From: Hamadaea flava | GTDB taxonomy: Bacteria > Actinomycetota > Actinomycetes > Mycobacteriales > Micromonosporaceae | Assembly: GCF_024172085.1 (NCBI RefSeq) | Contig: NZ_JAMZDZ010000001.1 | Span: 7,688,001-7,752,000, forward strand | Direction of reading: 5' to 3' | DNA: 64,000 nucleotides | Shown here: positions 55,864 to 64,000 of the stretch, one piece after another | Numbering within the stretch: position 1 is the stretch's first letter | Layout: every line of letters starts with the position of its first letter | Notes under the pieces: generated by a model | The model's database searches: none | Told to the model about the DNA's origin: nothing | What the model saw: the letters and a program-made list of their open reading frames with translations, nothing else | Made by a program: the position numbers and the translations under genes

Positions 55864-57636
55864 TCAGGGGACGGTGGGGACGGCGGTGATGCTGACTGTC
55901 TGCGTGCCGACGGCGTTGGTGACGTTGGCGTAGACGGTGATGGACCCGATCCACGCGAGGTTGGTCATGTCGAGCTGCGTGGTGCCCTTGCACGGCTGCG
56001 GTGTCGTCCAGATTCCGACGAAGCTCATCTTGCAAACGGTGGGGGAGCCCTCGCTGCCGACCTGGACGTTGAGGAGCAGGCCGCCGTTTGGACTGTGCAG
56101 GCTGAGGATCTTGATGGTGGGCGGTTTGAGGCTGATGGTCGCCGAACCCACGTTGCCCAGGAGTGTGCGAGAGCCGGGCGGGCCGAACCGCGTTACCGCG
56201 CGGACGGTGACGGGGCCGGGCTGGCCGGGAAACTGCACGGTCTGTCCGGTGACGGTGCGGTCGGGCTGGCCGGGTGCGGAGACGAGGTAATGGACGAGCG
56301 AGCCGCGGCGCAGGTCGGGCCGGTTCCACTTGACGATGACGGCGTCCGCGGTGGTGCGGACGGTGACGGCCGGGGCGGCAGCGGGTACCGCGACGAGAGA
56401 CGGGCCGCCGGTGCCGGCCGTGGCCGGCGCGCTGGTCGGTGACGCCACTGTCGAGGCCGAGGCCGCCGCGGTGGAGGCGCCGATCCGTACGCTCTTGATC
56501 AAGCCGTTCGCGGCGTCGACGACGAGCACGTGCGAGCCGTCAGGGCTGTCGACGTAGATCCGTCCGTCGTCGCCGCGGAGGAGCCGGGGCGCTCCGTCGT
56601 CGCCGCTGGTCGGCGTAGCTGTCGTGGTGAGGCGGGTGCCGGCTGGGACCTTCGCGCGGCCGGTCGGGGCGCCGGTGCGATCGAAGGTCAGCACCTCGTC
56701 GGTGTTCTGGTCGATCAGCGCGATGACGTTCGCGGTGGCCATCGGCTCGCCGAAGCGGCCGTCTCGGGGCAGGTCGGCGACGATCGGCTTGGCGGCCGGG
56801 CGGTTGTGCAGCCCGGCGGTGTCGAGCAGGATCAGGCGGGCGTGGTCGGGGTCGACGACGGCCAGCCGGTCGGTCGCGGCGCTGCTGGCGATGTACGCCG
56901 AACTCGGCAGGTCGCTGCCGATGGCGACGGGCTCACCGAGGCCACGCTCGCCGATGGTGCGCAGGGTGTCCGAGGTGGTGTCGACCAGTACGGCCTGGTC
57001 GTCGACGACGGTCAGCCCACCGGCGTGGCCCTGCTCGATCTGCGCATGGCAGACCAGGCGGTCGGCAGACCTCATCAGCGAGCACAGCGATCCGCTGTCG
57101 ATGCGATGCAACCAGACGGTGCCGTCGCCGGTCGCCGCGGGCCGCGACAGCGGTCCACCGGCGGCGACGGTGGCGGCCGGGTCGCCCAGCCGCACGACCT
57201 GGCCGGCGTTGCGGTAGACCAGGTACGGCCCGCCGGCGACCTCCAAGATGACGGGCTGCTCGGTGGCGGGTGGCGTGCTGCTGCCCTCGACGCCCAGCGT
57301 CGCCTTGCTGAACATGGTGATCCGCGAGCGCTGCACGACGTAGCCGGACTGTTCGCCTTGCGTGACCTGGCTGCCGGGCTCGTCGCTCGGCACCGAGACC
57401 TGCGCGTCGACCCGGGCGGTCGCCCCGTCGACGTGGTAGGCGGCCTGGCTCTCGTCGCTGTAGACCCAGTGTCCGTCCTGGACGAACTGCGGTCCGGGCG
57501 AGGCCGGGGCGTGACCGGTGACGGCGAAGCCGACGATCGCTGCGCAGAGCGTCGCCACGGCCGCGATCGCGACGCGGGTGCGCATCGCAGCGCGGCGTCC
57601 GCTTCCCTCGGAATGAATCCCGTCAGTCGACTCCAC
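55864..57636 (-). CDS. Membrane-anchored beta-propeller/FnIII surface protein
   Basis: 590 aa. A signal-anchor helix at about 20-40 (VAIAAVATLCAAIVGFAV) precedes an extracellular region of about 330 residues with repeated beta-blade motifs (QAVLVDTTSDTLRTIG, DRLAVVDPDHARLILLD, VIALIDQNTDEVLTFD, GRIYVDSPDGSHVLVVDAANG). An Ala/Ser/Pro-rich linker, a fibronectin type III domain (about 410-490, VIVKWNRPD...LVHYLVSAPGQPDRTVTG) and a further Ig-like C-terminal domain with a Cys pair follow. TATGGT on the coding strand (57643-57648) ends 6 nt before GTG 57636. Function unknown; it looks like a surface scaffold or binding protein. Confidence 0.78.
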   Translation of the reverse strand: MESTDGIHSEGSGRRAAMRTRVAIAAVATLCAAIVGFAVTGHAPASPGPQFVQDGHWVYSDESQAAYHVDGATARVDAQVSVPSDEPGSQVTQGEQSGYVVQRSRITMFSKATLGVEGSSTPPATEQPVILEVAGGPYLVYRNAGQVVRLGDPAATVAAGGPLSRPAATGDGTVWLHRIDSGSLCSLMRSADRLVCHAQIEQGHAGGLTVVDDQAVLVDTTSDTLRTIGERGLGEPVAIGSDLPSSAYIASSAATDRLAVVDPDHARLILLDTAGLHNRPAAKPIVADLPRDGRFGEPMATANVIALIDQNTDEVLTFDRTGAPTGRAKVPAGTRLTTTATPTSGDDGAPRLLRGDDGRIYVDSPDGSHVLVVDAANGLIKSVRIGASTAAASASTVASPTSAPATAGTGGPSLVAVPAAAPAVTVRTTADAVIVKWNRPDLRRGSLVHYLVSAPGQPDRTVTGQTVQFPGQPGPVTVRAVTRFGPPGSRTLLGNVGSATISLKPPTIKILSLHSPNGGLLLNVQVGSEGSPTVCKMSFVGIWTTPQPCKGTTQLDMTNLAWIGSITVYANVTNAVGTQTVSITAVPTVP

Positions 57637-57921
57637 ACTGGGACCATAACCCGCCGGTGAGTCGCGCGGAACAGCGAAGTGACCAGCACTTCATGGTTAT
57701 CTACATAGGAATGCTGGTGCCGCGATGGCCGCGCTCCGCTGTCATCGAATCCTCATGTTGAAGCGTGCATAATACGGCCGTGACCAGTCTTGCCCGAACA
57801 CGGCGGGCCCGCGCGTAGCTACGGTGATGCCGCACGGTTCGCGTCACCGCTGGCCGGGCCGGGGCGAGGCGATTCACCACGCGTTGCGGCTCAACGCGGA
57901 GCCGGCCACATGCGGGCGGCG

Positions 57922-58836
57922 TCACCCCGTCGCGGCGGCGATCGTCAGGAGTTCGGCGGCCAGCGGGGTCGGCGTACGCCCCAGCCAGAGGGCGTTCAGC
58001 GGACGGACGAGGGGCATGGCCTCCACCGTCAGCTCGACGAGCTCGCCGGAGGCGACCGCGGCTGCGGCCGCCCGGGAGCTGATCACGCCGACGCCGCCGC
58101 CCGCGCGCACGGTGGCGAGGATCGTCGTCGTCGAACCCAGGCTGATCACATGCGGCAGTTTCGGGGCGAAGCCGAGAGCCTGTTCCAGCGCCCGCAGGAA
58201 GGTGTCCCGGGTGCCGGAACCCGGTTCGCGCAACAGCAACGGCTGGTCTGCCAGATCAGTCGGGCGCAGGGGCCGCCACGCGTGTGCGGCCAGCGGATAC
58301 GTGGCCGCGACGACGAGGGCCAGCCGGTCGTCGCCGACGACCCGGGAGCTCAGATCCGCAGGAACGTCCGGCGACTCCACGAACCCGAGGTCCACCGTGC
58401 CGGAACGGACCGCCTCGATCACGCCGTTGCTGTTGGCCACGGCGGCCGAGATGTCGAGCCCAGGATGGGCACGCCGCAGACTGAGCAGCCAGGCGGGCAC
58501 CAGATGCTCGGCCACGGTGAGACTGGCCGAGACGCGCAGCCGGGCCTGCTGATCCGCACGGAGCGTCAGGACGCCGTCGGCCAGCGCCTGAGCGGCGTCC
58601 ACGACCCCGTGCGACCAGGCGACGACCGCTTCGCCGGCCGGGGTGAGCAGGCTGCCGCGCCGGGAGCGCACCAGCAGCGGTACGCCGAGGCGGCGCTCCA
58701 GTTTCGCCAGCCGGGCGCTGGCGCTGGGCTGCGTGATCCCGTGAACCTGTGCGGCGCGGCCCACGCTGCCGGTTTCCGCGACCGAGATGAGCAGGTCGAG
58801 CGCGGGCAGGTCACTGATCCAGGGCGGCAAAGGCAT
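57922..58836 (-). CDS. LysR-family transcriptional regulator
   Basis: 304 aa. The winged HTH (LDLLISVAETGSVGRAAQVHGITQPSASARLAKLERRLGVPLLVRSRRGSLLTPAG) and the effector domain (about 95-295) match CysB/CbbR-like regulators that commonly neighbour YeiH-type transporters. Here it is downstream of the transporter in the same direction rather than divergent. CACACT on the coding strand lies 7 nt before the ATG, a possible weak -10. The 285 bp beyond its 3' end (57637-57921) hold no supportable gene. Confidence 0.9.
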   Translation of the reverse strand: MPLPPWISDLPALDLLISVAETGSVGRAAQVHGITQPSASARLAKLERRLGVPLLVRSRRGSLLTPAGEAVVAWSHGVVDAAQALADGVLTLRADQQARLRVSASLTVAEHLVPAWLLSLRRAHPGLDISAAVANSNGVIEAVRSGTVDLGFVESPDVPADLSSRVVGDDRLALVVAATYPLAAHAWRPLRPTDLADQPLLLREPGSGTRDTFLRALEQALGFAPKLPHVISLGSTTTILATVRAGGGVGVISSRAAAAAVASGELVELTVEAMPLVRPLNALWLGRTPTPLAAELLTIAAATG

Positions 58837-58870
58837 CGTCCGCAGTGTGGCACAGGCGTTCGTCCTGGCG

Positions 58871-58961
58871 GGCCGGTTAGGCCATGAGTTGCAGGGCGAG
58901 GCTGGTCACGCTGAGGAGGCCGGTTAGGCCATGAGTTGCAGGGCGAGGCTGGTCACGCTGA
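58871..58961. repeat. 44-bp exact tandem duplication at the 3' end of the yeiH-like gene
   Basis: Positions 58871-58914 and 58918-58961 are identical, with a period of 47 bp. Each copy encodes the transporter's terminal SVTSLALQLMA and stop codon on the minus strand. Only the copy at 58918-58961 is used by the intact frame; the other is an extra tail left by duplication. Confidence 0.92.
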
Positions 58962-59940
58962 CCGAGGCCCACAGGATTAGGCCGAGCAGCAGCGGCCGGA
59001 CGCCTGCGCGGCGTATCGCGGCCAGGTCGGTGGACAGCCCGACGGCGGCCAGGGCGACCGCGACCAGGAACAGCGCCGCCTGATGGGCGACGGGCTGAAC
59101 CGCGGCAGGGATCAGCCCCGCGCTGTGCAGTGCGGCGGTGATCACGAACGCCACCAGGAACCACGGCACGAGGGTGGTGATTCGCCGGACTCCGGACGTC
59201 GGCGGCTGGCCGTCGCGGCGACGGGTGAGGGCGGTGAGAACCAGCACGATCGGGATGATCATCAACGTGCGGGCGAGCTTGACGACGACGGCGTACCGGG
59301 CGGCGTCGGGGCCGAACGCGCCCGCGGCGGCCACCACGGAACTCGTGTCGTTGACGGCGGTCCCGGCGAACAGCCCGAACGCGTGCTCGCTCAAGCCGAG
59401 CATCCGGCCGAGCGGGGGGAAGACCACCACCGCGGCCACATTGAACAGGAAGATGGTCGAGATCGCGTACGCCACGTCGTCGGCCCGGGCGCGGATCGCC
59501 GGTGTGGTCGCCGCGATGGCGGACGCGCCGCAGACGCCGGTCCCGACGCCGATCAGCGTACGCAGATCGCGCGGGACGCCGAGCCACCGGCCGACGATCC
59601 AGGCCAGCAGCAGGCACACACCGAGGGTGCCGAGCATGACCGGAAGTGATCCCGCGCCGACGCGTACCACCTCGCCGAGGGACAGCTGAGCGCCGAGCAG
59701 CACCACCGACAGCTGCAGCAGCATCCCCTTGGCCACGTTCAGCCCGGGCCCGAGTGCCTCGGTCCGGCGACGGGCCAGCGGGCTCAGCAGCACTCCGCCG
59801 ACGACGGCGATCACCGGCGCGCCGACGACGGGGACCAGCGTGCCGGCCGCGGTCGCGGCGAGCCCGAGCAGCGCGGCGACTCCGATACCGGCGGCCCATC
59901 CCGGGGACCGGGGGCCAGACTCCTCAGCGAGAACGATCAC
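58924..59940 (-). CDS. YeiH-family putative sulfate exporter/transporter
   Basis: A 338-aa membrane protein with about ten helices. The YeiH family (Cons_hypoth698) is recognised by VAKGMLLQLSVVLLGAQLSLGEVV, IGVGTGVCGASAIAATTPAIRA, HAFGLFAGTAVNDTSSVVAAA and VKLARTLMIIPIVL. The family is annotated as putative sulfate/sulfite exporter, with limited experimental support. GTG 59940 is the start. A LysR regulator lies just downstream. The gene's 3' end has been tandemly duplicated, leaving a second copy of its last 11 codons and stop. Confidence 0.88.
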   Translation of the reverse strand: MIVLAEESGPRSPGWAAGIGVAALLGLAATAAGTLVPVVGAPVIAVVGGVLLSPLARRRTEALGPGLNVAKGMLLQLSVVLLGAQLSLGEVVRVGAGSLPVMLGTLGVCLLLAWIVGRWLGVPRDLRTLIGVGTGVCGASAIAATTPAIRARADDVAYAISTIFLFNVAAVVVFPPLGRMLGLSEHAFGLFAGTAVNDTSSVVAAAGAFGPDAARYAVVVKLARTLMIIPIVLVLTALTRRRDGQPPTSGVRRITTLVPWFLVAFVITAALHSAGLIPAAVQPVAHQAALFLVAVALAAVGLSTDLAAIRRAGVRPLLLGLILWASVSVTSLALQLMA

Positions 59941-60083
59941 TCGTCCAGGCTTCGCCGACGGGCGGCGGGCCGGTAGCGGTCAGCTGCCGACCAGGGTCAT
60001 AGACATCGCCTATGACTGCAGCGGCTTACGCCGTCGGCGAGGCCGAGCGCCCGCACCGATGCTCGCCGCTCATCATCGATCGA

Positions 60084-60112
60084 TTGACATGAGTCGCGAA
60101 GGCTGGCAGCAT
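60084..60112 (+). promoter_or_regulatory. Promoter of the GH9 cellulase
   Basis: TTGACA (60084-60089), a 17-bp spacer and CAGCAT (60107-60112) form a sigma-70-type promoter. The start site would fall near 60119, immediately before the CebR-type operator, so a bound repressor would block transcription start or escape. Confidence 0.65.
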
Positions 60113-60121
60113 CGCCAGAAT

Positions 60122-60139
60122 GCTGGGAGCGCTCCCAGC
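60122..60139. promoter_or_regulatory. CebR-type operator upstream of the GH9 cellulase
   Basis: GCTGGGAGCGCTCCCAGC is an 18-bp perfect palindrome and contains the full CebR consensus TGGGAGCGCTCCCA. It lies 25 bp before the GH9 start codon. Together with the site at 4374-4385 it places both cellulases of this window in one cellobiose-responsive regulon. Confidence 0.9.
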
Positions 60140-60164
60140 AGTACCTTCCGGGAAGGACCGCCCC

Positions 60165-63100
60165 ATGTCCCATGCCTTCCGGCGGATCGGCGGTGCGCTC
60201 GGCGCCGCCTTGCTCGCCATCGTCTCCGCCACGACCTCTTCGGTGCCCGCGCACGCGGCGCCCGTCGAGCACATCACGAACGGCTCGTTCGACACCGGCA
60301 CAGACCCCTGGTGGGCCACCGCCAACACCACCCTGACCATTGACTCAGGACGGCTGTGCGCGGACATCCCGGCGGGCAGCACCAACCCCTGGGACGTCAG
60401 CGTGGGCCACAACGGCATACCGCTGATCGACGGAGCCGACTACACGCTGCGCTTCTCCGCCTCGGCCGGCGTCGCCACCAGCGTCAAGGCCAACGTCCAG
60501 CTCAACGAGGCGCCCTACACCGCGGCACTGTCCCGCGACGTCGCGCTCACGCCCACGGCGCAGACCTTCACCTACACCTTCACCGCCGGGCTCGACTCGG
60601 CCAACGGCACGCTGACCTTCCAGCTCGGTGCGGCCACGGCGTACACCTTCTGCCTCGACGACGTCTCGCTGTCCAGCGAGGACTCGGGCTCGGGCGGCGA
60701 CGGTCCTGAGCAGATCGACAACGGCGACTTCGGCGACGGAACTTCGGGCTGGTACACCTACGGCACCACGGGAACCGGCGTGGTCGACGGACGCCTGTGC
60801 ACGAACGTGCCGGGCGGACTGGCCAATCCCTGGGACGCCGGCATCGGCCAGAACGACGTGGCGTTGCTGGCCGGACACGAATACGCGTTCTCCTTCGACG
60901 CCGCCGCGGACCCCGGCGCCACCGTGCGTGTCGCCGTCCAGCTCGGTGCCTCGCCGTACACCTCCTACCTCGTCCGCGACATCCCGATGACGGCGGCGGG
61001 CGGGCATTTCGCGTACACCTTCACCGCGACCGAGGACACCGACGCCGCGCAGGTCGCCTTCCAAGTAGGCGGCAACAGCGCCGCCTACACCCTGTGCGTC
61101 GACAACGTCTCGCTGCTCGGCGGCGAGGAGGAGCCGCCCTACGTGCCGGACACCGGCCCCCGGGTTCGCGTCAACCAGGTGGGCTACCTGCCGACCGGCC
61201 CCAAGCACGCCACCCTGGTCACCGAGGCGACCACCGCGCTGCCGTGGGAACTGCGCAGCAGCGCCGGCACCGTCGTCGCCTCCGGCCAGACGACGCCCCG
61301 CGGCATCGACGCCGCCTCCGGCCAGAACGTCCACACCATCGACTTCAACGGGTACGCCACGGCAGGAACCGGGTACACGCTGACGGCCGACGGGCAGACC
61401 AGTCATCCGTTCGACATCGGCGCGGTGTATCAGCAGCTGCGCTCCGATTCCCTCCAGTTCTTCTACATCCAGCGCAGCGGCATCGCCGTCGACGGATCGC
61501 TCGTCGGCGACCAGTACGCCCGCCCGGCCGGACATCTGGGCGTCACCCCCAACCAGGGCGACACGGACGTGCCCTGCCAGGCTGGGGTCTGCGACTACCG
61601 GCTCGACGTACGCGGCGGCTGGTACGACGCCGGCGACCACGGCAAATACGTCGTCAACGGCGGCATCGCCACGGCCCAGCTGCTCAGCGCGTACGAGCGG
61701 ACGAAGACCGCGGCGACCGGCCGGTTCGGGGCCGGGCTCGGCGACTCGACGCTGCGCGTGCCCGAACGGGGCAACAGCGTGCCCGACGTGCTCGACGAGG
61801 CGCGCTGGGAGCTGGAGTTCCTGCTGCGGATGCAGGTCCCGGACGGTCAGGCGCTGGCCGGCATGGCGCACCACAAGGTGCACGACCGGAACTGGACGGG
61901 CCTGCCTCTGCAGCCGCAGGACGACCCGCAGCCCCGCGAACTGCACCCGCCGTCCACCGCCGCCACGCTCAACCTCGCCGCCGCCGCCGCGCAGGGCGCC
62001 CGGCTGTTCGCCCCCTACGACAAGGCGTTCGCCGATCGTGCGCTGGCCGCGGCGAAGAAGGCGTACGCGGCGGCGAAAGCCCACCCGGCGATCTACGCCG
62101 ACCCGAACGACGGCAACGGCGGCGGTTCCTACAGCGACAGCGACGTCAGCGACGAGTTCTACTGGGCGGCGGCCGAGCTGTACCTGACCACGGGTGCGGC
62201 CGGGTACCTGGCCGACCTCACCGCCTCGCGCCACCACACCGGCGACGTGTTCAGCGCGACCGGGTTCGGCTGGGGCAGCACCGCCGCCCTGGGCCGCCTC
62301 GACCTCGCGACCGTCCCGAGCGGCCTACCGGCGGCGGACAAGACCCGCGTACGCCAGTCGGTGCTGACCGCCGCCGACGCGTACCTCGCCACCCAGGCCG
62401 GTCAGGCGTACGGGCTGCCGATGCCAGGCACCGCCGGCGCTTACTTCTGGGGCGGCAACAGCAACGTCATCAACAACGCGATCGTCCTGGCGACGGCATA
62501 CGACCTGTCCGGAGGCACCGCGTACCGGGACGGCGCGGTCCAGGCGATGGACTACATCCTCGGCCGCAACGCGCTGAACCAGTCCTACGTCACCGGCTGG
62601 GGCGAGCACGCGTCCGAGAACCAGCACACCCGGATCTACAGCCATCAGCTGAACGCGTCGCTGCCGCATCCACCTGCGGGATCGCTCGCCGGCGGTGCGA
62701 ACGCGGGTCTGGACGACCCGTTCGCCCAGCAGCTGCTGGCCGGCTGCAAGCCGATGTTCTGCTACGTCGACGACATCAACTCCTACGCGACCAACGAGGT
62801 GGCGATCAACTGGAACTCGTCCCTGGCGTGGCTGTCGTCGTTCCTCGCCGATCAGGGCGCCGTCCCGCCGACCGGGACGCCGGCCTGCCGGGTCACGTAC
62901 GACAACTACGGTCCGTGGGCTGACGGTTCGGGCTTCACCGCCCAGCTGGCCGTGACCAACACCGGCACGACGACGGTCGACGGCTGGACGATCCGGTTCG
63001 CGTTCACCGGCGACCAGAAGATCCGCGAGGCTTGGATGGGCCGCGTGACCCAGTCGGGTGCCGTCGTCTCGGCCGCCAACGAGTCCTACAACGCCCGGCT

Positions 63101-63212
63101 GCAGCCGGGCGCGACGGCCTATGTCGGCTTCAACGCCACCACCAGCGGTGCGTACGCCAATCCGAAGCCGTCGCTGGTGACGCTTAACGGAACTCCCTGC
63201 GCCGGACCGTGA
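60165..63212 (+). CDS. Secreted multidomain GH9 cellulase (CBM4-CBM4-Ig-GH9-CBM2)
   Basis: 1015 aa. Order: signal peptide (1-31); two CBM4/9 modules (about 34-160, [16 protein letters not shown]; about 183-320, [16 protein letters not shown]), 30-40 % alike by eye; CelD_N Ig-like domain (about 332-412, [21 protein letters not shown]); GH9 barrel (about 425-895) with [17 protein letters not shown] carrying the catalytic Asp pair, [10 protein letters not shown] and [13 protein letters not shown] with the acid Glu; CBM2 (about 907-1014). GH9 enzymes invert beta-1,4-glucan bonds; the CBM4-Ig-GH9 layout is typical of processive or exo-acting forms. GGAAGGA (60151-60157) precedes ATG 60165. Controlled by a CebR-type operator. 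Confidence 0.94.
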   Translation: MSHAFRRIGGALGAALLAIVSATTSSVPAHAAPVEHITNGSFDTGTDPWWATANTTLTIDSGRLCADIPAGSTNPWDVSVGHNGIPLIDGADYTLRFSASAGVATSVKANVQLNEAPYTAALSRDVALTPTAQTFTYTFTAGLDSANGTLTFQLGAATAYTFCLDDVSLSSEDSGSGGDGPEQIDNGDFGDGTSGWYTYGTTGTGVVDGRLCTNVPGGLANPWDAGIGQNDVALLAGHEYAFSFDAAADPGATVRVAVQLGASPYTSYLVRDIPMTAAGGHFAYTFTATEDTDAAQVAFQVGGNSAAYTLCVDNVSLLGGEEEPPYVPDTGPRVRVNQVGYLPTGPKHATLVTEATTALPWELRSSAGTVVASGQTTPRGIDAASGQNVHTIDFNGYATAGTGYTLTADGQTSHPFDIGAVYQQLRSDSLQFFYIQRSGIAVDGSLVGDQYARPAGHLGVTPNQGDTDVPCQAGVCDYRLDVRGGWYDAGDHGKYVVNGGIATAQLLSAYERTKTAATGRFGAGLGDSTLRVPERGNSVPDVLDEARWELEFLLRMQVPDGQALAGMAHHKVHDRNWTGLPLQPQDDPQPRELHPPSTAATLNLAAAAAQGARLFAPYDKAFADRALAAAKKAYAAAKAHPAIYADPNDGNGGGSYSDSDVSDEFYWAAAELYLTTGAAGYLADLTASRHHTGDVFSATGFGWGSTAALGRLDLATVPSGLPAADKTRVRQSVLTAADAYLATQAGQAYGLPMPGTAGAYFWGGNSNVINNAIVLATAYDLSGGTAYRDGAVQAMDYILGRNALNQSYVTGWGEHASENQHTRIYSHQLNASLPHPPAGSLAGGANAGLDDPFAQQLLAGCKPMFCYVDDINSYATNEVAINWNSSLAWLSSFLADQGAVPPTGTPACRVTYDNYGPWADGSGFTAQLAVTNTGTTTVDGWTIRFAFTGDQKIREAWMGRVTQSGAVVSAANESYNARLQPGATAYVGFNATTSGAYANPKPSLVTLNGTPCAGP

Positions 63213-63218
63213 CCGGCT

Positions 63219-63254
63219 GCCCGGTCGCCGTCGGCAGGTCGGCGGCGACCGGGC
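63219..63254 (+). terminator. Hairpin terminator after the GH9 cellulase
   Basis: GCCCGGTCGCCG (63219-63230) and CGGCGACCGGGC (63243-63254) form a perfect 12-bp stem with a 12-nt loop, 7 bp beyond the stop. Confidence 0.85.
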
Positions 63255-63290
63255 TCGGGGCCAGCTGACCGCGCCAATCAAGATGATCTA

Positions 63291-63319
63291 TTGACTGAGG
63301 TAAGATCTTCCGTTAGTTT
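63291..63319 (+). promoter_or_regulatory. Sigma-70-type promoter before the small ORF and lectin gene
   Basis: TTGACT (63291-63296) and TAGTTT (63314-63319) are separated by 17 bp in an unusually AT-rich patch. The predicted transcript starts near 63326. It has a long leader of about 270 nt before the lectin gene, which includes a potential 37-codon frame at 63409. The rest of the 383-bp gap after the GH9 gene holds only the terminator described above. Confidence 0.65.
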
Positions 63320-63408
63320 TCCGGTAAAGCAACCGTCTCGAGACCGCGTGGTGAAGCCGGGCCGTTGAGCCCGCGGTCGTTTCCCAACCATCAGTGGTGG
63401 AGGAAGAC

Positions 63409-63522
63409 ATGATTCCCTTGGCCCGGCGACATCTTCCTGTCTGGCGGACGACGACCGCCACGGTCGAAGCGATCCTGTTCTCGCGTCTGAGTACGCACCT
63501 CGACGCGAATTCCTCCTGCTGA
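63409..63522 (+). CDS. Possible 37-aa peptide gene or leader ORF
   Basis: An ATG with a strong ribosome binding site (GGAGGA at 63399-63404) opens a 37-codon frame whose product begins MIPLARRHLPVW and ends STHLDANSSC. It lies between the promoter at 63291-63319 and the secreted lectin gene 73 bp downstream. It is hydrophilic with a single C-terminal Cys and no signal peptide. It could be a translated leader affecting the lectin gene, or a precursor-like peptide; no modification enzyme is nearby. The ribosome binding site is the main evidence. Confidence 0.4.
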   Translation: MIPLARRHLPVWRTTTATVEAILFSRLSTHLDANSSC

Positions 63523-63595
63523 TCCATTTCCGCTGAGCCCGAGTTCCGGGCGCTCGGCTCAGACCCGCTCGCATCGGCAGAAGGGTCGATTCCGC

Positions 63596-64000
63596 ATGTC
63601 CTCGAAACCTAGGCGGCTGCTCGCGCTGGGGTTAGCCGCCTTACTGATCCCGCTGACCGCCGGTCCGTCACCGGCACAGGCAGCGCCGGTCACCTTCAGC
63701 AGCACGCTCGTCAACCAGAACAGCCGTACCTGCGCCGACCTGCCCAACGGGTCGTCGGCCAACGGCACCCAGCTGATCCTCTGGTCGTGCTGGGGCGGCA
63801 GCAACCAGACCTTCACGTTCACACCGGCCACCGGCACGACCGACCAATACAACATCCACACCGTCACCAACGGCAGCTGTGTCGACGTCAACGGGGCCTC
63901 CACCGCGGACAACGCCGCCGTCATCCAGTGGACCTGTCACACCGCGAACAACCAGCGATTCCGGCTTCAATCCACCAGCGGAGGATTCAACGTCGTGGCT
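63596..64000 (+). CDS. Secreted ricin-type beta-trefoil lectin domain protein (5' part)
   Basis: Truncated by the window end; 135 codons are visible. A signal peptide (1-31, RRLLALGLAALLIPLTAGPSPAQA) leads directly into a ricin-B/CBM13-like trefoil: STLVNQNSRTCADLPNGSSANGTQLILWSCWGGSNQTFTF, then NGSCVDVNGASTADNAAVIQWTCHTANNQRFRL. The repeated CxD...QxxxxW/F pattern is that of sugar-binding QxW repeats. A catalytic domain probably follows outside the window. Being next to the GH9 cellulase suggests another polysaccharide-active enzyme. AAGGG lies about 10 nt before the ATG. Confidence 0.85.
   Translation, partial: MSSKPRRLLALGLAALLIPLTAGPSPAQAAPVTFSSTLVNQNSRTCADLPNGSSANGTQLILWSCWGGSNQTFTFTPATGTTDQYNIHTVTNGSCVDVNGASTADNAAVIQWTCHTANNQRFRLQSTSGGFNVVA

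Noticed and set aside
60345-62237. 630-codon minus-strand frame opposite the GH9 gene
   Set aside because: No recognisable domain; it mirrors the codon bias of the GH9 gene.
1-64000. CRISPR arrays, insertion sequences, integrases, prophage genes or a secondary-metabolite assembly line
   Set aside because: I saw no regularly spaced repeat array, transposase or integrase motif, terminal inverted repeat, or PKS/NRPS/terpene core gene other than the partial carotenoid-type operon at the left edge.

Overview
This window is 64 kb of high-GC actinobacterial chromosome. GC-rich third codon positions, frequent GTG starts, start/stop overlaps (ATGA, GTGA), a DasR-type operator, a CebR-type operator and a DtxR/IdeR-type iron box all point that way. 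The mix of secreted cellulases, one-component regulators and hydrolases suggests a soil Micromonosporaceae-like organism (Actinoplanes/Micromonospora group). That family placement is inference, because no rRNA or tRNA is present. No IS element, prophage, CRISPR array or plasmid function was found.

Layout. 1-1.7 kb: end of a carotenoid-type operon (FAD-dependent oxidoreductase, His-box desaturase/hydroxylase, TetR). 1.8-7.3 kb: cell-surface proteins and a GH6-CBM2 cellulase behind a CebR-type operator. 7.3-16.7 kb: DUF1023 hydrolase, a two-component system, a stand-alone LigD-type polymerase, a heparinase II/III-like protein, an ECF sigma factor with a SnoaL partner, and a DHA2 exporter. 16.8-25.4 kb: PadR, a drug-type ABC exporter, an iron-boxed siderophore-interacting protein, an Ohr gene with a TetR regulator, a TetR/epimerase divergent pair, and LysR. 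25.6-36.5 kb: hydrolases, methionine aminopeptidase, a cysteine-free HesB-like protein, two glycosyltransferases, a methyltransferase, an arabinofuranosidase-like secreted protein, and an M55 peptidase.

37.1-50.0 kb is the most distinctive block. A secreted DUF4127 protein is divergent from an operon encoding an FAD-dependent oxidoreductase, a sugar ABC importer, a DasR-like GntR/HutC regulator, a ROK kinase and a NanE-type epimerase. A Tat-exported GH20 hexosaminidase and an SGNH esterase follow. Eight GGTCTAGACC-type operators lie in the two control regions. Five sit between the divergent genes and three precede the GH20 gene, and within each cluster neighbours are spaced exactly 21 bp centre to centre. 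I read this as one amino-sugar regulon whose oxidoreductase and DUF4127 steps are uncharacterised.

50.1-57.6 kb: a MacB-like exporter with lipoprotein and adaptor, divergent from its likely two-component system, then a surface FnIII protein. 57.9-60 kb: LysR and a YeiH-type transporter whose 3' end carries a 44-bp tandem duplication. 60.1-63.2 kb: a five-module GH9 cellulase behind a second CebR-type operator. 63.3-64 kb: a promoter, a possible 37-aa peptide gene and the start of a ricin-B lectin protein.

A cross-cutting feature is that at least 17 genes have a TANNNT -10 element ending 6-8 nt before the start codon, with no ribosome binding site. This predicts leaderless transcripts, and it was used to choose several starts.
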